From Vulcanimicrobiota bacterium (lineage in GTDB: Bacteria > Vulcanimicrobiota > Xenobia > Xenobiales > JADMJV01): a stretch of 64,000 bases of DNA. A model generated the notes under the pieces. The model did not search any database. It had not been told where the DNA came from and saw only the letters and a program-made list of their open reading frames with translations. Position numbers and translations under genes: made by a program. Positions 26,188 to 35,242 of the stretch are shown one piece after another. Where the stretch lies: contig JAEXNA010000217.1 of assembly GCA_023447635.1 (NCBI GenBank), positions 1 to 64,000 of the forward strand. The letters are read 5' to 3'. The stretch's first letter is position 1. Each line of letters opens with the position of its first letter.

Positions 26188-27795
26188 ATGGCCAACGCGA
26201 ATGGGGACAACGGCGAGGGGCGCTCCGGCTCGCATGCGCCATGGAGCGGCAGCAGCACGCCCCCCGAGGTCTACGGCGCCTTCGCCCGCCCCGGTTTCGA
26301 CAGCGGCCTGCTCGACGGACTGGAATCCGAGCGCACTATCGAAGATTCCACCCTACCGCGCTCTCTGAAGTCGAACCGTCCTAGCGATCTGGAAGAGTCG
26401 GGCGACTACGATGTCAACGCTCTGGCTCCGCTGCGTCACCTGTTAGAACAGGACTGGACCGACCCTAACGTCCGCAGCCGTCTGAAGTCGAAGGAGAGCA
26501 GGGACGACGACGCTCCGCTGCTGTCTCCCACCGCCTCGACGGCGGGGGTGGCTCCGCCGCGCCGTACCTGGGACTACGATTTTGGAGAGAACCCCGCCGA
26601 TGTCGAGACGGTGGTCGTTCCCGTGGTCACGGCAGAGACCGAGGCGCCTTCGACCCCAGCCGCGCCGGTTCCCGAGGCCCCGCCGGTGGCTGCCCCGAGC
26701 ATCTCGGCGCCTCCACCTCCGCCTCCGCCTCCGTCTGCTCCACCGTCCCCTCCCATCCCCGAGGTTCCGGCCGTCCAGGTCCCTCCCGACCCCGCCCCGT
26801 CCGAGCCGGCGCCGATCAGAAAACGGTCCCGAGCTTTGCCCTGGCTGCTGGCTGCCGGAGTGGTCGCCGTGGCGGTAGCCTTCGCGGTCCCGCCGTCGGC
26901 CTTCGCTCCGCCTCCCCTGGCCGAAGCTCCGATAAAATTCATGCTTGTTTCGCAGCCCGAAGCCGAGGTTTTCCAGGGCGAGACCTCTCTGGGGACCACT
27001 CCGCTTCTGCTCGAGCCGTCGCAAGTAGGAGAAGGGCTGACCCTGCGCAAGGCCGGCTTCCAGAATGAGAACTTCCAACTCGACATGGCGCCGTCGCAGA
27101 ACCGGATTGAGAAGTACAAAGTCGTGCTCGACGTAGCTGCCGTGCCGCTCGAGTGGAGCGGTTTGCCGGAAGGTAGCGGACTAGCCTGGCAGGGGAAACC
27201 GGCTGCAGTGAAAGACCTGGCCACCGCGATGCCTGGAACTTATAGTTTGAAGGTCAGTCCGCCCAAGCGCCCCGCCGTGACGCTGTCGCTGGCCATCCCC
27301 GCTCCGGGCGACCCTTCGGTGTCGGGCCCGTATAAAGTCGGGGAGCAGGTCGCTGAAGCGCTATCCAAGCAGCCGGCTTTGAGCATGACTTTGAAGAGCG
27401 GCAAAGGGAAGGCCCCTAAACAGCCGCTGACGGTCACGGTCGAGCAGACGGCCGGAGGGAAGTTCCAGACCACGACGCCGCTGCAGGCGAAGTCTCCTTC
27501 GGACCTGGTCTTGCCCGGGCCGGGAACCTACCGGGTGAAAGTGGCGGCCACGAAGACCCACAAGGCGTTACAGCAGACCGTCACGGTCAAAGAGTCCGAT
27601 CGCAAGGTTTTGGAACTGGCCTTGACTCCGATTCCGCCCAAGGTCGCCAAAGCGGCTCCTCGGCCTTCCACCGGGGGAGGTGGAGGGGGCGGCTATGTGC
27701 CTCCGCCGGTCTACTACCCGCCTCCCGTCTACAGCGGGGGAGGGGGAGGAGGCGGCGGTGGTGGAGGCGCAAGCATCGCTCCGCCGTCTTTTTAG
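26188..27795 (+). CDS. Single-pass membrane protein with PEGA-like domain and Pro/Gly-rich tracts
   Basis: About 535 residues. A hydrophilic cytoplasmic part (1-165) is followed by a Pro-rich tract containing eight consecutive Pro and repeated PAP motifs. One transmembrane helix (PWLLAAGVVAVAVAFAV) comes next, then beta-rich extracytoplasmic domains, the first with the PEGA-like pattern VFQGETSLGTTPLLLEP. The tail is Gly-rich with PPPVYYPPPVY. The ATG at 26188 follows GGGGGAG closely; a frame to 26128 is open but lacks a site. PEGA domains are linked to cell-surface or peptidoglycan-related roles. The protein looks like the transmembrane half of a receptor, without a kinase domain. Confidence 0.75.
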   Translation: MANANGDNGEGRSGSHAPWSGSSTPPEVYGAFARPGFDSGLLDGLESERTIEDSTLPRSLKSNRPSDLEESGDYDVNALAPLRHLLEQDWTDPNVRSRLKSKESRDDDAPLLSPTASTAGVAPPRRTWDYDFGENPADVETVVVPVVTAETEAPSTPAAPVPEAPPVAAPSISAPPPPPPPPSAPPSPPIPEVPAVQVPPDPAPSEPAPIRKRSRALPWLLAAGVVAVAVAFAVPPSAFAPPPLAEAPIKFMLVSQPEAEVFQGETSLGTTPLLLEPSQVGEGLTLRKAGFQNENFQLDMAPSQNRIEKYKVVLDVAAVPLEWSGLPEGSGLAWQGKPAAVKDLATAMPGTYSLKVSPPKRPAVTLSLAIPAPGDPSVSGPYKVGEQVAEALSKQPALSMTLKSGKGKAPKQPLTVTVEQTAGGKFQTTTPLQAKSPSDLVLPGPGTYRVKVAATKTHKALQQTVTVKESDRKVLELALTPIPPKVAKAAPRPSTGGGGGGGYVPPPVYYPPPVYSGGGGGGGGGGGASIAPPSF

Positions 27796-27829
27796 GGCTC
27801 TGTCAGGCCTAAATGATGGGATAATGATG

Positions 27830-27932
27830 GACCGAAGCGGTAACGCCTTCGGCTTGGAGGCGCGATTCTGAGGAGGTTGTTTTGAAGGCGCACCTCGGTC
27901 CCGCTTGCAAGCGAAGCGTTACCGCCCCGGTC
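27830..27932. ncRNA. Probable structured RNA element, family unknown
   Basis: GACCGAAGCGGTAACGC (27830-27846) is complementary, apart from 2 mismatches, to 27916-27932. Inside lie a second pairing (GAGGCGC near 27857 with GCGCACCTC near 27888) and a perfect hairpin CGCTT-GC-AAGCG just before the right arm. Downstream hairpins include ACGGC-TTTC-GCCGT (28001-28014). Nested arms like this suggest a folded RNA about 105 bases long. It does not match tmRNA, RNase P, SRP, TPP, FMN or cobalamin motifs that I could check by eye. The strand is not decided. The rest of 27796-28067 holds no gene. Confidence 0.4.
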
Positions 27933-28067
27933 GGGATACCGAGTTGTACGTAACTGAAAAACAACAATGTCAGGATCGATGGTGTCCGGTAGGAACGCCT
28001 ACGGCTTTCGCCGTCAGGATCCCGTGATTTAGGTTTGACGGAGCACTAAGACGCGTTCTGGAGATTC

Positions 28068-28500
28068 ATGCACGATTGGCAAGCGGTTCTTGACGAGCTT
28101 TATCTGAAGTACAAAGACCTGGACGAGGGGAAGGTCGCCAACTACATCCCCGAACTGGCCAAGGTCGATCCTTCCCTCTTTGGGAAGGCCGTGGTCACCG
28201 TCGACGGCGAGTGCTACACCGCTGGCGATTGGGAGGCGCCTGTACGACTTCGCCGGCGAATGGACTTATCGGGTCGGCTTGCCGGCCAAGAGCGGCGTCG
28301 GAGGCGGGATGGTAGCGGTTAGCCCGGGGCGGGCCGGCATCGGGGTGTTCAGTCCGCTGCTCGACGAGCGCGGCACGCCCGCCCGCGCGATCAAGGTGTG
28401 CGAGGAACTATCGCGGCGTTTCGGGCTGCACGTTTTTGCCCCGGGTCAGCCGCTGCGGGCGACCCTGCACGAGACGGCCGAGATCGAACTGAAGGGGTAA
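28068..28500 (+). pseudogene. glsA: Decayed glutaminase A with large internal deletion
   Basis: The first frame gives MHDWQAVLDELYLKY through GKVANYIPELAKVDPSLFG and VVTVDGECYTAGD, the start of serine-type glutaminases. At about 28235 the match jumps, in another frame, to LYDFAGEWTYRVGLPAKSGVGGG and GVFSPLLDERG, VKVCEELSRRFGLHVF, the end of the same family. About 170 residues in the middle, including the SxxK nucleophile, are missing. No intact product is possible. An ATG at 28180 in the second frame is not a real start. Confidence 0.85.
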
Positions 28501-28506
28501 ACGACG

Positions 28507-28525
28507 GCTCGCCCAGCAGGCGAGC
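28507..28525. other. Hairpin after the glutaminase remnant
   Basis: GCTCGCC-CAGCA-GGCGAGC is a perfect 7-bp stem without a T run. The remaining bases up to 28680 contain nothing I recognise. Confidence 0.5.
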
Positions 28526-28680
28526 ATGCACGGCTTCGAAAGTGCGCCGCGTCCAGCCCGAATCAATCGTCAGGGAGTTTTGTACCTGTCTCGGTGGCAT
28601 ATCCGGCGTCTAACCCCATAGTAGATTCCGGGTTTCGCCAGTGGGAAAAATTTTAAGAGGCTTCGGGAGCCCCGGAGCGG

Positions 28681-29145
28681 TTAGAGACCGCAGCAGCGCT
28701 TATACTTTTTGCCGCTACCGCAGGGGCAGACGTCGTTGCGGCCCACTTTGGGGTGGCTGCGCTTGACCGTACCGTGCTCGGTGATGTCGCCGTTGACGTA
28801 CTTCCACTCGCCGTCGACCTTGGAGAAGCGAGCCTTCTCGTGATGGTTGTGGCAGCCGTGGTGGTGGTAGTGAGCCACGAATTCGACCACGCCGGTCGAA
28901 TCGTCCTCGCTACCTTTCGAAGTGGTAACGACCTTCAGCGTTTCCCACTCGGGAAGCTTGCGGTCGCGCACCTCGGGCGGGAGCGGGTCGACCTGGGTGC
29001 GTTCGATATAGTCGAAGTCGCCCATGCCGAAGGCCACGAAGCGCGACCTCATCAACTCTTCCGCAGTTCCCGCTTTGGCGCCTCCGTTAAGGAAACGACC
29101 GCAGCACTCATCGAATGGCTTTTCTAACCCACACTCACACGTCAT
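28681..29145 (-). CDS. YchJ-family SEC-C motif protein
   Basis: 154 residues. It has a cysteine cluster at each end: CECGLEKPFDECCG at the N-terminus and the SEC-C zinc motif CPCGSGKKYKRCC at the C-terminus. The middle is an NTF2-like domain (MRSRFVAFGMGDFDYI, VEFVAHYHHHG), matching the UPF0225/YchJ family. SEC-C motifs bind zinc and often attach to ribosome- or translocase-linked proteins. ATG at 29145 has a full AAAGGAGG seven bases upstream. Its role is unknown. It is divergent from cydA. Confidence 0.92.
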   Translation of the reverse strand: MTCECGLEKPFDECCGRFLNGGAKAGTAEELMRSRFVAFGMGDFDYIERTQVDPLPPEVRDRKLPEWETLKVVTTSKGSEDDSTGVVEFVAHYHHHGCHNHHEKARFSKVDGEWKYVNGDITEHGTVKRSHPKVGRNDVCPCGSGKKYKRCCGL

Positions 29146-29258
29146 GTCCAAGCCTCCTTTTGTGGCGACAGGCCATCTACCTCCAAAGATCCCCTAAGCA
29201 AAATCCCCTAGGCGATCTTGCTGCAGGTGCCCGGAAGGTAAGGCGTTAAGCATCGCCT

Positions 29259-30686
29259 ATGGAACTCGATCTCCTGGTGCTCTCGAGGCTGCAGTTTGCC
29301 TTGACCATCATGTTTCACTATCTGTTTCCCCCTCTGACTATCGGCCTTGGAATGCTGATGGTGGTTATGGAGGGCATGTGGCTTAAGACTGGCAACCCGG
29401 TGTACGAAAAGGTTGCCTACTACTGGACTCGTCTTTTTGCGGTCAACTTCGCTATGGGCGTGGCCACCGGGATCGTGATGGAGTTTCAGTTCGGCACGAA
29501 CTGGGCTACCTACTCACGCTTTGTGGGCGACGTCTTCGGGTCGGCGTTGGCAGCCGAGGGGATCTTCGCCTTCTTCCTGGAGTCGGGTTTCCTGGGCGTG
29601 GTCGTCTTTGGTTGGAACAAGGTGTCGCCGAAGTTTCACTACTTTGCCACCTGTATGGTCTGCCTGGGCGGGTTCTTCTCGTCGGTCTGGATCGTGATCG
29701 CCAACAGTTGGATGCAGACCCCGGCGGGCTACCACCTGGTCGAGCACAACGGCCGTATGCGGGCCGAGATCACCGACTTCTGGGCGATGGTGTTCAATCC
29801 GTCGACCCCGGACCGCCTGGTGCACGTCTGGCTGGGCTGCTTTATCCTGGGCGCCTTCTTCGCGCTTTCGATCTCGGCATGGTACCTGCTCAAGGGGCGC
29901 TATCAGGAAGAGTCTCGCGTGATGTTCAAGGTGTCGCTGGTCTTCGCCGTGGTCTCTTCGACCCTGATGGGGATGTCGGGCGACTCGAACGCCAAGATGG
30001 TGGCTCGAGAGCAGCCGGTGAAACTGGCCGCGCTGGAGGGTCACTACACGACGGGCACCGGGGGAACCGGAATGTACCTTTGGGGCCTCCCTGACTCGGA
30101 GACGGCCACCGTGCGCTACGGAGTGGAGGTCCCTTACTTGCTCAGCGCCCTGGTCTATCACCAGTTGGACAAGCCGGTTCCCGGTCTCGACCAGGTGCCA
30201 AAAGACGAGTGGCCCAACGTGATGGTGACGTTCTGGTCCTACCGGGTGATGATCGGCTGCGGCTGCTTCTTTATGGCGCTGTCCTGGCTGGCGCTCTTCG
30301 TCAACTGGAAGTCCAACGTAGAGAAGTACCCCTGGCTGCTGAAGGTTTGCGTGATCTCGGTGCTGCCTGCCTATATCGCCAACCAGGCGGGATGGGTGGC
30401 CGCAGAAGCGGGTCGCCAACCCTGGATCGTGTATCGCTTGCTGCGTACCCGCGACGGCTTGTCCGGCTCGGTGCAAAGTGGGGAAGTGCTGGCCTCGATC
30501 CTGATGTTCGGCACGGTCTACGTCTTGCTATTCGTGGTCTGGGTCTACGTGATGAACGAAAAGATCCAGCACGGGCCGAAGTTGCCGCCGCCCCGCCCGG
30601 AGTCGCAGACCGGCTTACGCGGTCTTGCCGACGCGGCCGCCGAGGAAGTCGATCCGAGCCGCGGCGACGTGATGAAGGAGTCTTAG
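29259..30686 (+). CDS. cydA: Cytochrome bd-type quinol oxidase subunit I
   Basis: 475 residues. The haem ligand His20 lies in MFHYLFPPLTIG; further motifs are GVATGIVMEFQFGTNW, GWVAAEAGRQPW and a helix-rich layout with nine predicted membrane spans. The loop between helices VI and VII (quinol site) appears short, as in cyanide-insensitive oxidases. The enzyme oxidises quinol and reduces oxygen to water at the cytoplasmic membrane, with high oxygen affinity. The start ATG follows GGAAGGTAAGG by a moderate distance. cydB follows after 5 bases. Confidence 0.96.
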   Translation: MELDLLVLSRLQFALTIMFHYLFPPLTIGLGMLMVVMEGMWLKTGNPVYEKVAYYWTRLFAVNFAMGVATGIVMEFQFGTNWATYSRFVGDVFGSALAAEGIFAFFLESGFLGVVVFGWNKVSPKFHYFATCMVCLGGFFSSVWIVIANSWMQTPAGYHLVEHNGRMRAEITDFWAMVFNPSTPDRLVHVWLGCFILGAFFALSISAWYLLKGRYQEESRVMFKVSLVFAVVSSTLMGMSGDSNAKMVAREQPVKLAALEGHYTTGTGGTGMYLWGLPDSETATVRYGVEVPYLLSALVYHQLDKPVPGLDQVPKDEWPNVMVTFWSYRVMIGCGCFFMALSWLALFVNWKSNVEKYPWLLKVCVISVLPAYIANQAGWVAAEAGRQPWIVYRLLRTRDGLSGSVQSGEVLASILMFGTVYVLLFVVWVYVMNEKIQHGPKLPPPRPESQTGLRGLADAAAEEVDPSRGDVMKES

Positions 30687-30691
30687 AAGCT

Positions 30692-31708
30692 ATGGAACTC
30701 GAAGTTTTCTGGTTCTGCCTGATCGGCGTGCTGCTGGCGGGCTACGCCTTCCTTGACGGTTTCGACCTGGGCGTCGGGATCGTGTTCTATGCAGCGCGCA
30801 CGGACAAAGAGCGCCGCCTGTTCATGAACTCGATCGGGCCGATCTGGGACGGCAACGAGGTCTGGCTGGTCACCTTCGGCGGCGCGCTGTTCGCGGCGTT
30901 CCCCGAGGTCTACGCCACTTCGTTCTCAGCTTTCTACCTGCCGTTTATGCTGTTGCTGGTCTGCCTGATCTTCCGGGCGGTCTCGATGGAGTTTCGTAGT
31001 AAGGTGACTTCCACGGTGTGGCGCAAGGCCTGGGACTTCGCCTTTTTCGCCTCCTGTACCATGGCGTCGTTCCTGTTTGGCGTGGCTGTAGGGAACTCGA
31101 TGGTCGGTCTGCCCATCGATGGCAACCGGGAATACACCGGCCACGTGGGCCATCTGCTGACCTTTTACCCCCTGCTGGTGGGCTGCCTGGTGGTGGCGCT
31201 GTTCGCCTTGCACGGCAGTGTCTATCTGTTCTTGAAGACCGAGGGCGAACTGCAGGATAGGCTGAAGCCGCTGATGTGGAAGTCGTTTGGCTGCTTCCTG
31301 GTGCTGTACCTGATGGCCACCATTATTACCCTGGTCACACTGCCTCAGGCGGTGGAGCCGTTCCGTCAGCCGGGCCCGGCCTGGATCGCGGTAGTGGTCA
31401 GTATTCTGGCTCTGTGCAACATCCCTCGCGCGCTGTATCAGAACCAGCCGGGACAGGCGTTCCTGTCCAGCGGCGCGACCATTCTGGCGCTGACCGCGCT
31501 TTTCGGCGCGGCGCTGTTCCCCAACATGATGGTCTCTTCGCTGGGGCCCGAGTACAACCTGACCATCTACAACTCGGCCTCCTCCCAGGCCACCCTGCGG
31601 ATTATGCAGATCGTGGCCTTCATGGGGCTGCCGTTCGTGCTGTCCTACTCGGGAGCGGTGTACTGGGTGTTCCGCGGTAAGGTGAAGTTGGACGACACCT
31701 CGTACTAG
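30692..31708 (+). CDS. cydB: Cytochrome bd-type quinol oxidase subunit II
   Basis: 338 residues with eight or nine membrane helices. The N-terminus MELEVFWFCLIGVLLAGYAF, then DGFDLGVG, and WDGNEVWLVTFGGALFAAFP are diagnostic. It pairs with CydA in the oxidase. The ATG is 5 bases after the cydA stop, indicating one transcript. No cydCD or cydX gene is seen nearby; cydX would be very short and could lie elsewhere. Confidence 0.96.
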   Translation: MELEVFWFCLIGVLLAGYAFLDGFDLGVGIVFYAARTDKERRLFMNSIGPIWDGNEVWLVTFGGALFAAFPEVYATSFSAFYLPFMLLLVCLIFRAVSMEFRSKVTSTVWRKAWDFAFFASCTMASFLFGVAVGNSMVGLPIDGNREYTGHVGHLLTFYPLLVGCLVVALFALHGSVYLFLKTEGELQDRLKPLMWKSFGCFLVLYLMATIITLVTLPQAVEPFRQPGPAWIAVVVSILALCNIPRALYQNQPGQAFLSSGATILALTALFGAALFPNMMVSSLGPEYNLTIYNSASSQATLRIMQIVAFMGLPFVLSYSGAVYWVFRGKVKLDDTSY

Positions 31709-31725
31709 CGTTGGAGCTCTAGCTT

Positions 31726-32208
31726 TTAACGGCGGATCCGGACCAGGGTGCCGGCGTTGCCGCGTAACAGCTCTTCCGAGGTCATCCTCAGAAGCGCGCG
31801 AGGGCTTCCTCCACCCCCAAAAAGGGTGCGCAGTTCCATCACCCTGGGGTCGACTAGGCAGGGGACATCCACGCCGACCGGCGGGGTGCCTCCACAGGGG
31901 AATCCGGTGTGCTCCAACACCTCGTCCGGGGTGGCAATGCGCGCAGTGGTCTGTAGCGCCTTACCAACTCGGGTCGAGCTGACTTTGTCCACGCCTCGGA
32001 CCACGGCCAGCACGAAGCGGCCGTCTTCCGTCAGGCAGCCGATCGATTTGATGAAGTCGCCCGGCGTCACGCCCGCGGCTTCGGCGGCCTCGGCGACGGA
32101 GTGGCAGCTTTGTTCAAATACCAGATGCTCGGCTTCGATCTGGCGGGCTTCGAGTTCGCGGGAGAGTTTGGCTTCGTAGTCGGCTTCGGTGGCGCTGCTA
32201 TGGCTCAT
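31726..32208 (-). CDS. YbaK/ProX-type aminoacyl-tRNA deacylase
   Basis: 160 residues. The editing-domain pattern is present: SVAEAAEAAGVTPGDFIKSI with the conserved Lys, VVRGVDKVSSTRV, TGFPCGGTPPVG, and the final GGG. Such free-standing domains hydrolyse mischarged Cys- or Ala-tRNA(Pro). It is the last gene of the tetR-led operon, sharing ATGA with the ATPase stop, which is odd company for a translation quality factor. It probably acts in the cytoplasm. Confidence 0.92.
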   Translation of the reverse strand: MSHSSATEADYEAKLSRELEARQIEAEHLVFEQSCHSVAEAAEAAGVTPGDFIKSIGCLTEDGRFVLAVVRGVDKVSSTRVGKALQTTARIATPDEVLEHTGFPCGGTPPVGVDVPCLVDPRVMELRTLFGGGGSPRALLRMTSEELLRGNAGTLVRIRR

Positions 32209-32918
32209 GGTGCTGCGCTTTGACCCGACGGGTGAGGATCCTGGGGCGTCTTGCCTCCCAGATGACCGTCTTCAAGATGGATGATGCGGTCGGCGATGTC
32301 GTGGATACGCGGATCGTGGGTCACCACCAGCACCGTGGTGCCTTGCTCTCGCGCCAATTTCTGCAGCTGGTCCACCACTTCTCGCCCTGACTGGCTGTCG
32401 AGCGCGGCCGTCGGCTCGTCGGCCAGTACCAGCTGCGGATGTCCGACCAGCGCGCGGGCGATGGCCACTCGCTGCCTTTGCCCTCCCGACAGCTGTTCGG
32501 GGTACTTGTGGCCGTGTTCGGACAGCCCCACGGCGGCCAGGATGTCGGTGATCCGGCGGGTCCGCTCGCGCACTCCCATCCCCCTGAGTTCCAGCGGCAG
32601 GCTGATGTTCTGCGCGGCGGTCAGAAAGCTCATCAGGTTGTGCGCCTGGAAAATGAAGCCGATGTCGGTGCGCAGCTTGCGTCGGGCTCGTTCGGAGGCG
32701 CCGGAGAGCTCTTTCCCCAGCACCTTCAGCGAGCCGTTCTGCAGGGCGCGCAGGGTCCCGATCAGGGTCAACAAGGTGGTCTTCCCTCCACCTGACGGCC
32801 CCACCATCAGGACGATCTCGCCTTTGGGAACCTCCAGATTGATGTCGAACAGGATCTGCTTGCGCAGCTTGCCCGAGCCGTAGCTGAAGTTGAGGTCTTT
32901 CGCGACGATGGCTGACAC
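32205..32918 (-). CDS. DevA/LolD-like ABC exporter ATPase
   Basis: 237 residues. Walker A GPSGGGKT, signature LSGGQRQRVAIARAL, Walker B LVLADEPTAALD, H-loop THDPR. The protein belongs to the MacB/DevA/LolD group that works with FtsX-fold permeases. It sits between the permease and ybaK genes, 6 bases after the permease stop. With the two genes upstream it makes a complete three-part efflux or lipoprotein-extrusion unit. Confidence 0.95.
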   Translation of the reverse strand: MSAIVAKDLNFSYGSGKLRKQILFDINLEVPKGEIVLMVGPSGGGKTTLLTLIGTLRALQNGSLKVLGKELSGASERARRKLRTDIGFIFQAHNLMSFLTAAQNISLPLELRGMGVRERTRRITDILAAVGLSEHGHKYPEQLSGGQRQRVAIARALVGHPQLVLADEPTAALDSQSGREVVDQLQKLAREQGTTVLVVTHDPRIHDIADRIIHLEDGHLGGKTPQDPHPSGQSAAP

Positions 32919-32924
32919 GGCTTG

Positions 32925-34088
32925 TTAGAAAATCTCCGCAGGGTCAGCCGCGTTCAGGCGGCGCGAGGCGATTATGGCCGAAAAGGCGCACATAGCGACG
33001 GTGGCCAACAGAACGCCCTGGGCCCGCTCCCCGGTCATATAGATCGGGAGGTTGGTCGCGGCGTGGGCAGCGGTGTAGAAGCCGGTGGCGATGAAGTAGC
33101 CGGGCAGGTAGCCCAGGCAGGCCAGCAGCAGCGCCTCGAACAGAAGGATGGAACTCAGGGTCGAGGTGCCGTAGCCCATCGCTTTCATGGTCGCGTATTC
33201 GGCCAGGTGGTCGTTCACGTCGCTGTGCAGGATCTGATAGACGATAATCACTCCCACCACAAATCCCAGCACCACTCCCAGATTGAAGATGTAGCCGATC
33301 GGGGTGGCGGTCCGCCAGTAAGCTCGTTCGCGCTCGACGAACTCTTGCTTGGTGGCGACCGTGCCGGTCTGCCCGGTGATGGCGTTCAGGTCGCGCGCCA
33401 CTTTCACCGGGTCGGCACCGGGCCTGAGGCGGATCACTCCCACCTCGATATCGCGCGGCTTATGGTAGGGGAAGATGCGATGAAAAGTCGTGTCCGAGCA
33501 GATGATGTTGCCGTCGGCCCCGAACCCGGCGCCGATAGTGGCAAGGCCCACGGCGCGCACTTTGACCCGGTTGATCTCGGTGGTGACGGGGCCGTCTTTC
33601 GTCAGCATGTCGGGGATCGGGCCGAATTCCGGACGGCTCTGCTCGTCGAACAAGACGTCGCCGAACCGTTTGAGTTTGTCCACTTCGGCGCGCGAGGCGA
33701 TGCGTTCGTCGAACAGGCTGGTGTAGGGGTCGTAGCCCAGCACCAGGATACCTCGGTCGGTTTTGTTGAGCGGGTTTTTCCAGGGGATGATCCCCAAGTA
33801 GAGGGCGGCTACCTCCTGCACGTCGGCGTGGCCCAGGGTGCGGTACAGGGTCGAACGCTCGATGGGGAGGGGAGCGATCAGGGTCTGAAAGTTCTTGTTG
33901 ACGACGAACAGGTCGCCTTTGACGGCCTCCTGGACGGTCGAGGTCGAGATGAACAGGGCGTCGCGGATGGCTAACTGCATCAGCATCAGAACATCGGCAA
34001 AGGCGATGCCCAGGACGGCGATGAGCAGGCGGGTACGCTCTTTTTTGAGAACCCGCCAGGCGAGCAGCAGGCGACGCCAGAGGCTCAA
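32925..34088 (-). CDS. DevC/MacB-like FtsX-fold permease
   Basis: 387 residues. There is an N-terminal helix (RLLIAVLGIAFADVLMLMQLA), a large extracytoplasmic domain (about 45-265), then three helices near 275-380. The second region contains DHLAEYATMKAMGYG, the typical FtsX loop seen in DevC proteins of heterocyst glycolipid exporters. Its ATG overlaps the stop of the adaptor gene by 4 bases. The protein is the mechanotransmission permease of the unit. Confidence 0.92.
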   Translation of the reverse strand: MSLWRRLLLAWRVLKKERTRLLIAVLGIAFADVLMLMQLAIRDALFISTSTVQEAVKGDLFVVNKNFQTLIAPLPIERSTLYRTLGHADVQEVAALYLGIIPWKNPLNKTDRGILVLGYDPYTSLFDERIASRAEVDKLKRFGDVLFDEQSRPEFGPIPDMLTKDGPVTTEINRVKVRAVGLATIGAGFGADGNIICSDTTFHRIFPYHKPRDIEVGVIRLRPGADPVKVARDLNAITGQTGTVATKQEFVERERAYWRTATPIGYIFNLGVVLGFVVGVIIVYQILHSDVNDHLAEYATMKAMGYGTSTLSSILLFEALLLACLGYLPGYFIATGFYTAAHAATNLPIYMTGERAQGVLLATVAMCAFSAIIASRRLNAADPAEIF

Positions 34089-35242
34089 GGCTTGGCGACC
34101 TCGATGACCGCTTCGGCCTGCAGGTTCGAGAGGCGCTGAAGTTCGGGCACCCCGGCCATGTCCAGTCCTATTTCGACTTCGACCACGCGCTGGTCGAAGT
34201 TCTCACCGGGGATGTTGCTGAAGATGCGCTGGCGCAGCACCTGCTCGCCCAACTTCTGGACTTTGCCATGGACCGGCCTGGTCAGGGCGGGAGAGCGCAC
34301 TTCGGCGACCATCCCCAGGTGGACCCGAGCGGCGTCTTGCTGGTGCACTTCGGCGATGGCTACCATCTGATCAACCTGCCCGATCTCGGCCAGGCCGCCC
34401 TCTTTGGGAAGCTCGCCGGTGCGGGTCAAGATCTCGAGCACTTTGCCGCTGATGGGCGAGCGCACGGTGGTCTTTTCCAGTTCGGAGCGGACCCGCTCGA
34501 TGTCGGCTCGCGCCATGTCGATCTCGGCCTGAGCCAGGCGGACGTCGCTGGGGCGGACTTCGGCGATACGGTCGAGTTCGCCGCGGGCCGATTCCACGCT
34601 GGAACGCAGGGTCGCGTCGAGGCGGGACTTGGCCTGCTCTAGCTCTTCGCGCTCGCGGCGGCGCAGCAGGTAGTCGGTCTCTTTTTGCTCGTAGACGGAC
34701 TGGCTGACGGCGCCGTCGCTGAATAGTTTTTGATAGCGCTGCCATTCGCGGGTGGCGGTCTCTTCGGCGGCGCGGGCGCGGCGGATGGAGGTTTCGCGCT
34801 CTTCGAGTCCTAGCGAGCGCTCGCGCTGCAGACGTTCGATTTCGGCCTCCTGGCGTCGGATCTCGCCACCTTTGGCGCCGGCTTCGACCTGAGCTTTGGC
34901 GGCGACGGCTCGCTGTAGCTGGGCTTCGGCTTTGGCCAGGTCGGCGCGCAGCAGGGTGTCCGAGTCCATGACGGCGATCGCTTGCCCTTTTTGAACCGTG
35001 TCGCCCTCTTTGACCAACCAGGTTTTGACCGGTTCGTTGGCCCGTCCTACGGGTGGGGCGACGGTATGAATCTCTCCCACCGGCTCCAGCCGGGCCAGGG
35101 CCGAGACGGCTAGCAGCGCTTCCGGGGTGGGAGTTGTGGTGGGGCTGGGCGAGGCGCCGGGGCCGGCGCTGCAGGAGGCTAGCGCAAAGCTGAGCAGGGC
35201 CACGGCCAGGGCCTGTTGGAGAGGTTTGTTGGAGAGGGTCAT
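34085..35242 (-). CDS. HlyD/DevB-like periplasmic adaptor lipoprotein
   Basis: 385 residues. A lipoprotein signal (LAVALLSFALASC) precedes a lipoyl-like hairpin (TWLVKEGDTVQKGQAIAVMD), then a coiled coil (about 105-225) with many Glu/Arg/Ala heptads. The second lipoyl half is RSPISGKVLEILTRTGE, followed by beta-barrel domains. It would bridge the permease to an outer-membrane channel; no TolC gene is in the window. Its ATG overlaps the tetR stop by 4 bases. Confidence 0.92.
   Translation of the reverse strand: MTLSNKPLQQALAVALLSFALASCSAGPGASPSPTTTPTPEALLAVSALARLEPVGEIHTVAPPVGRANEPVKTWLVKEGDTVQKGQAIAVMDSDTLLRADLAKAEAQLQRAVAAKAQVEAGAKGGEIRRQEAEIERLQRERSLGLEERETSIRRARAAEETATREWQRYQKLFSDGAVSQSVYEQKETDYLLRRREREELEQAKSRLDATLRSSVESARGELDRIAEVRPSDVRLAQAEIDMARADIERVRSELEKTTVRSPISGKVLEILTRTGELPKEGGLAEIGQVDQMVAIAEVHQQDAARVHLGMVAEVRSPALTRPVHGKVQKLGEQVLRQRIFSNIPGENFDQRVVEVEIGLDMAGVPELQRLSNLQAEAVIEVAKP

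Noticed and set aside
27796..28067. tmRNA, RNase P or SRP RNA at the structured region
   Set aside because: No conserved motifs of these families could be found by eye.
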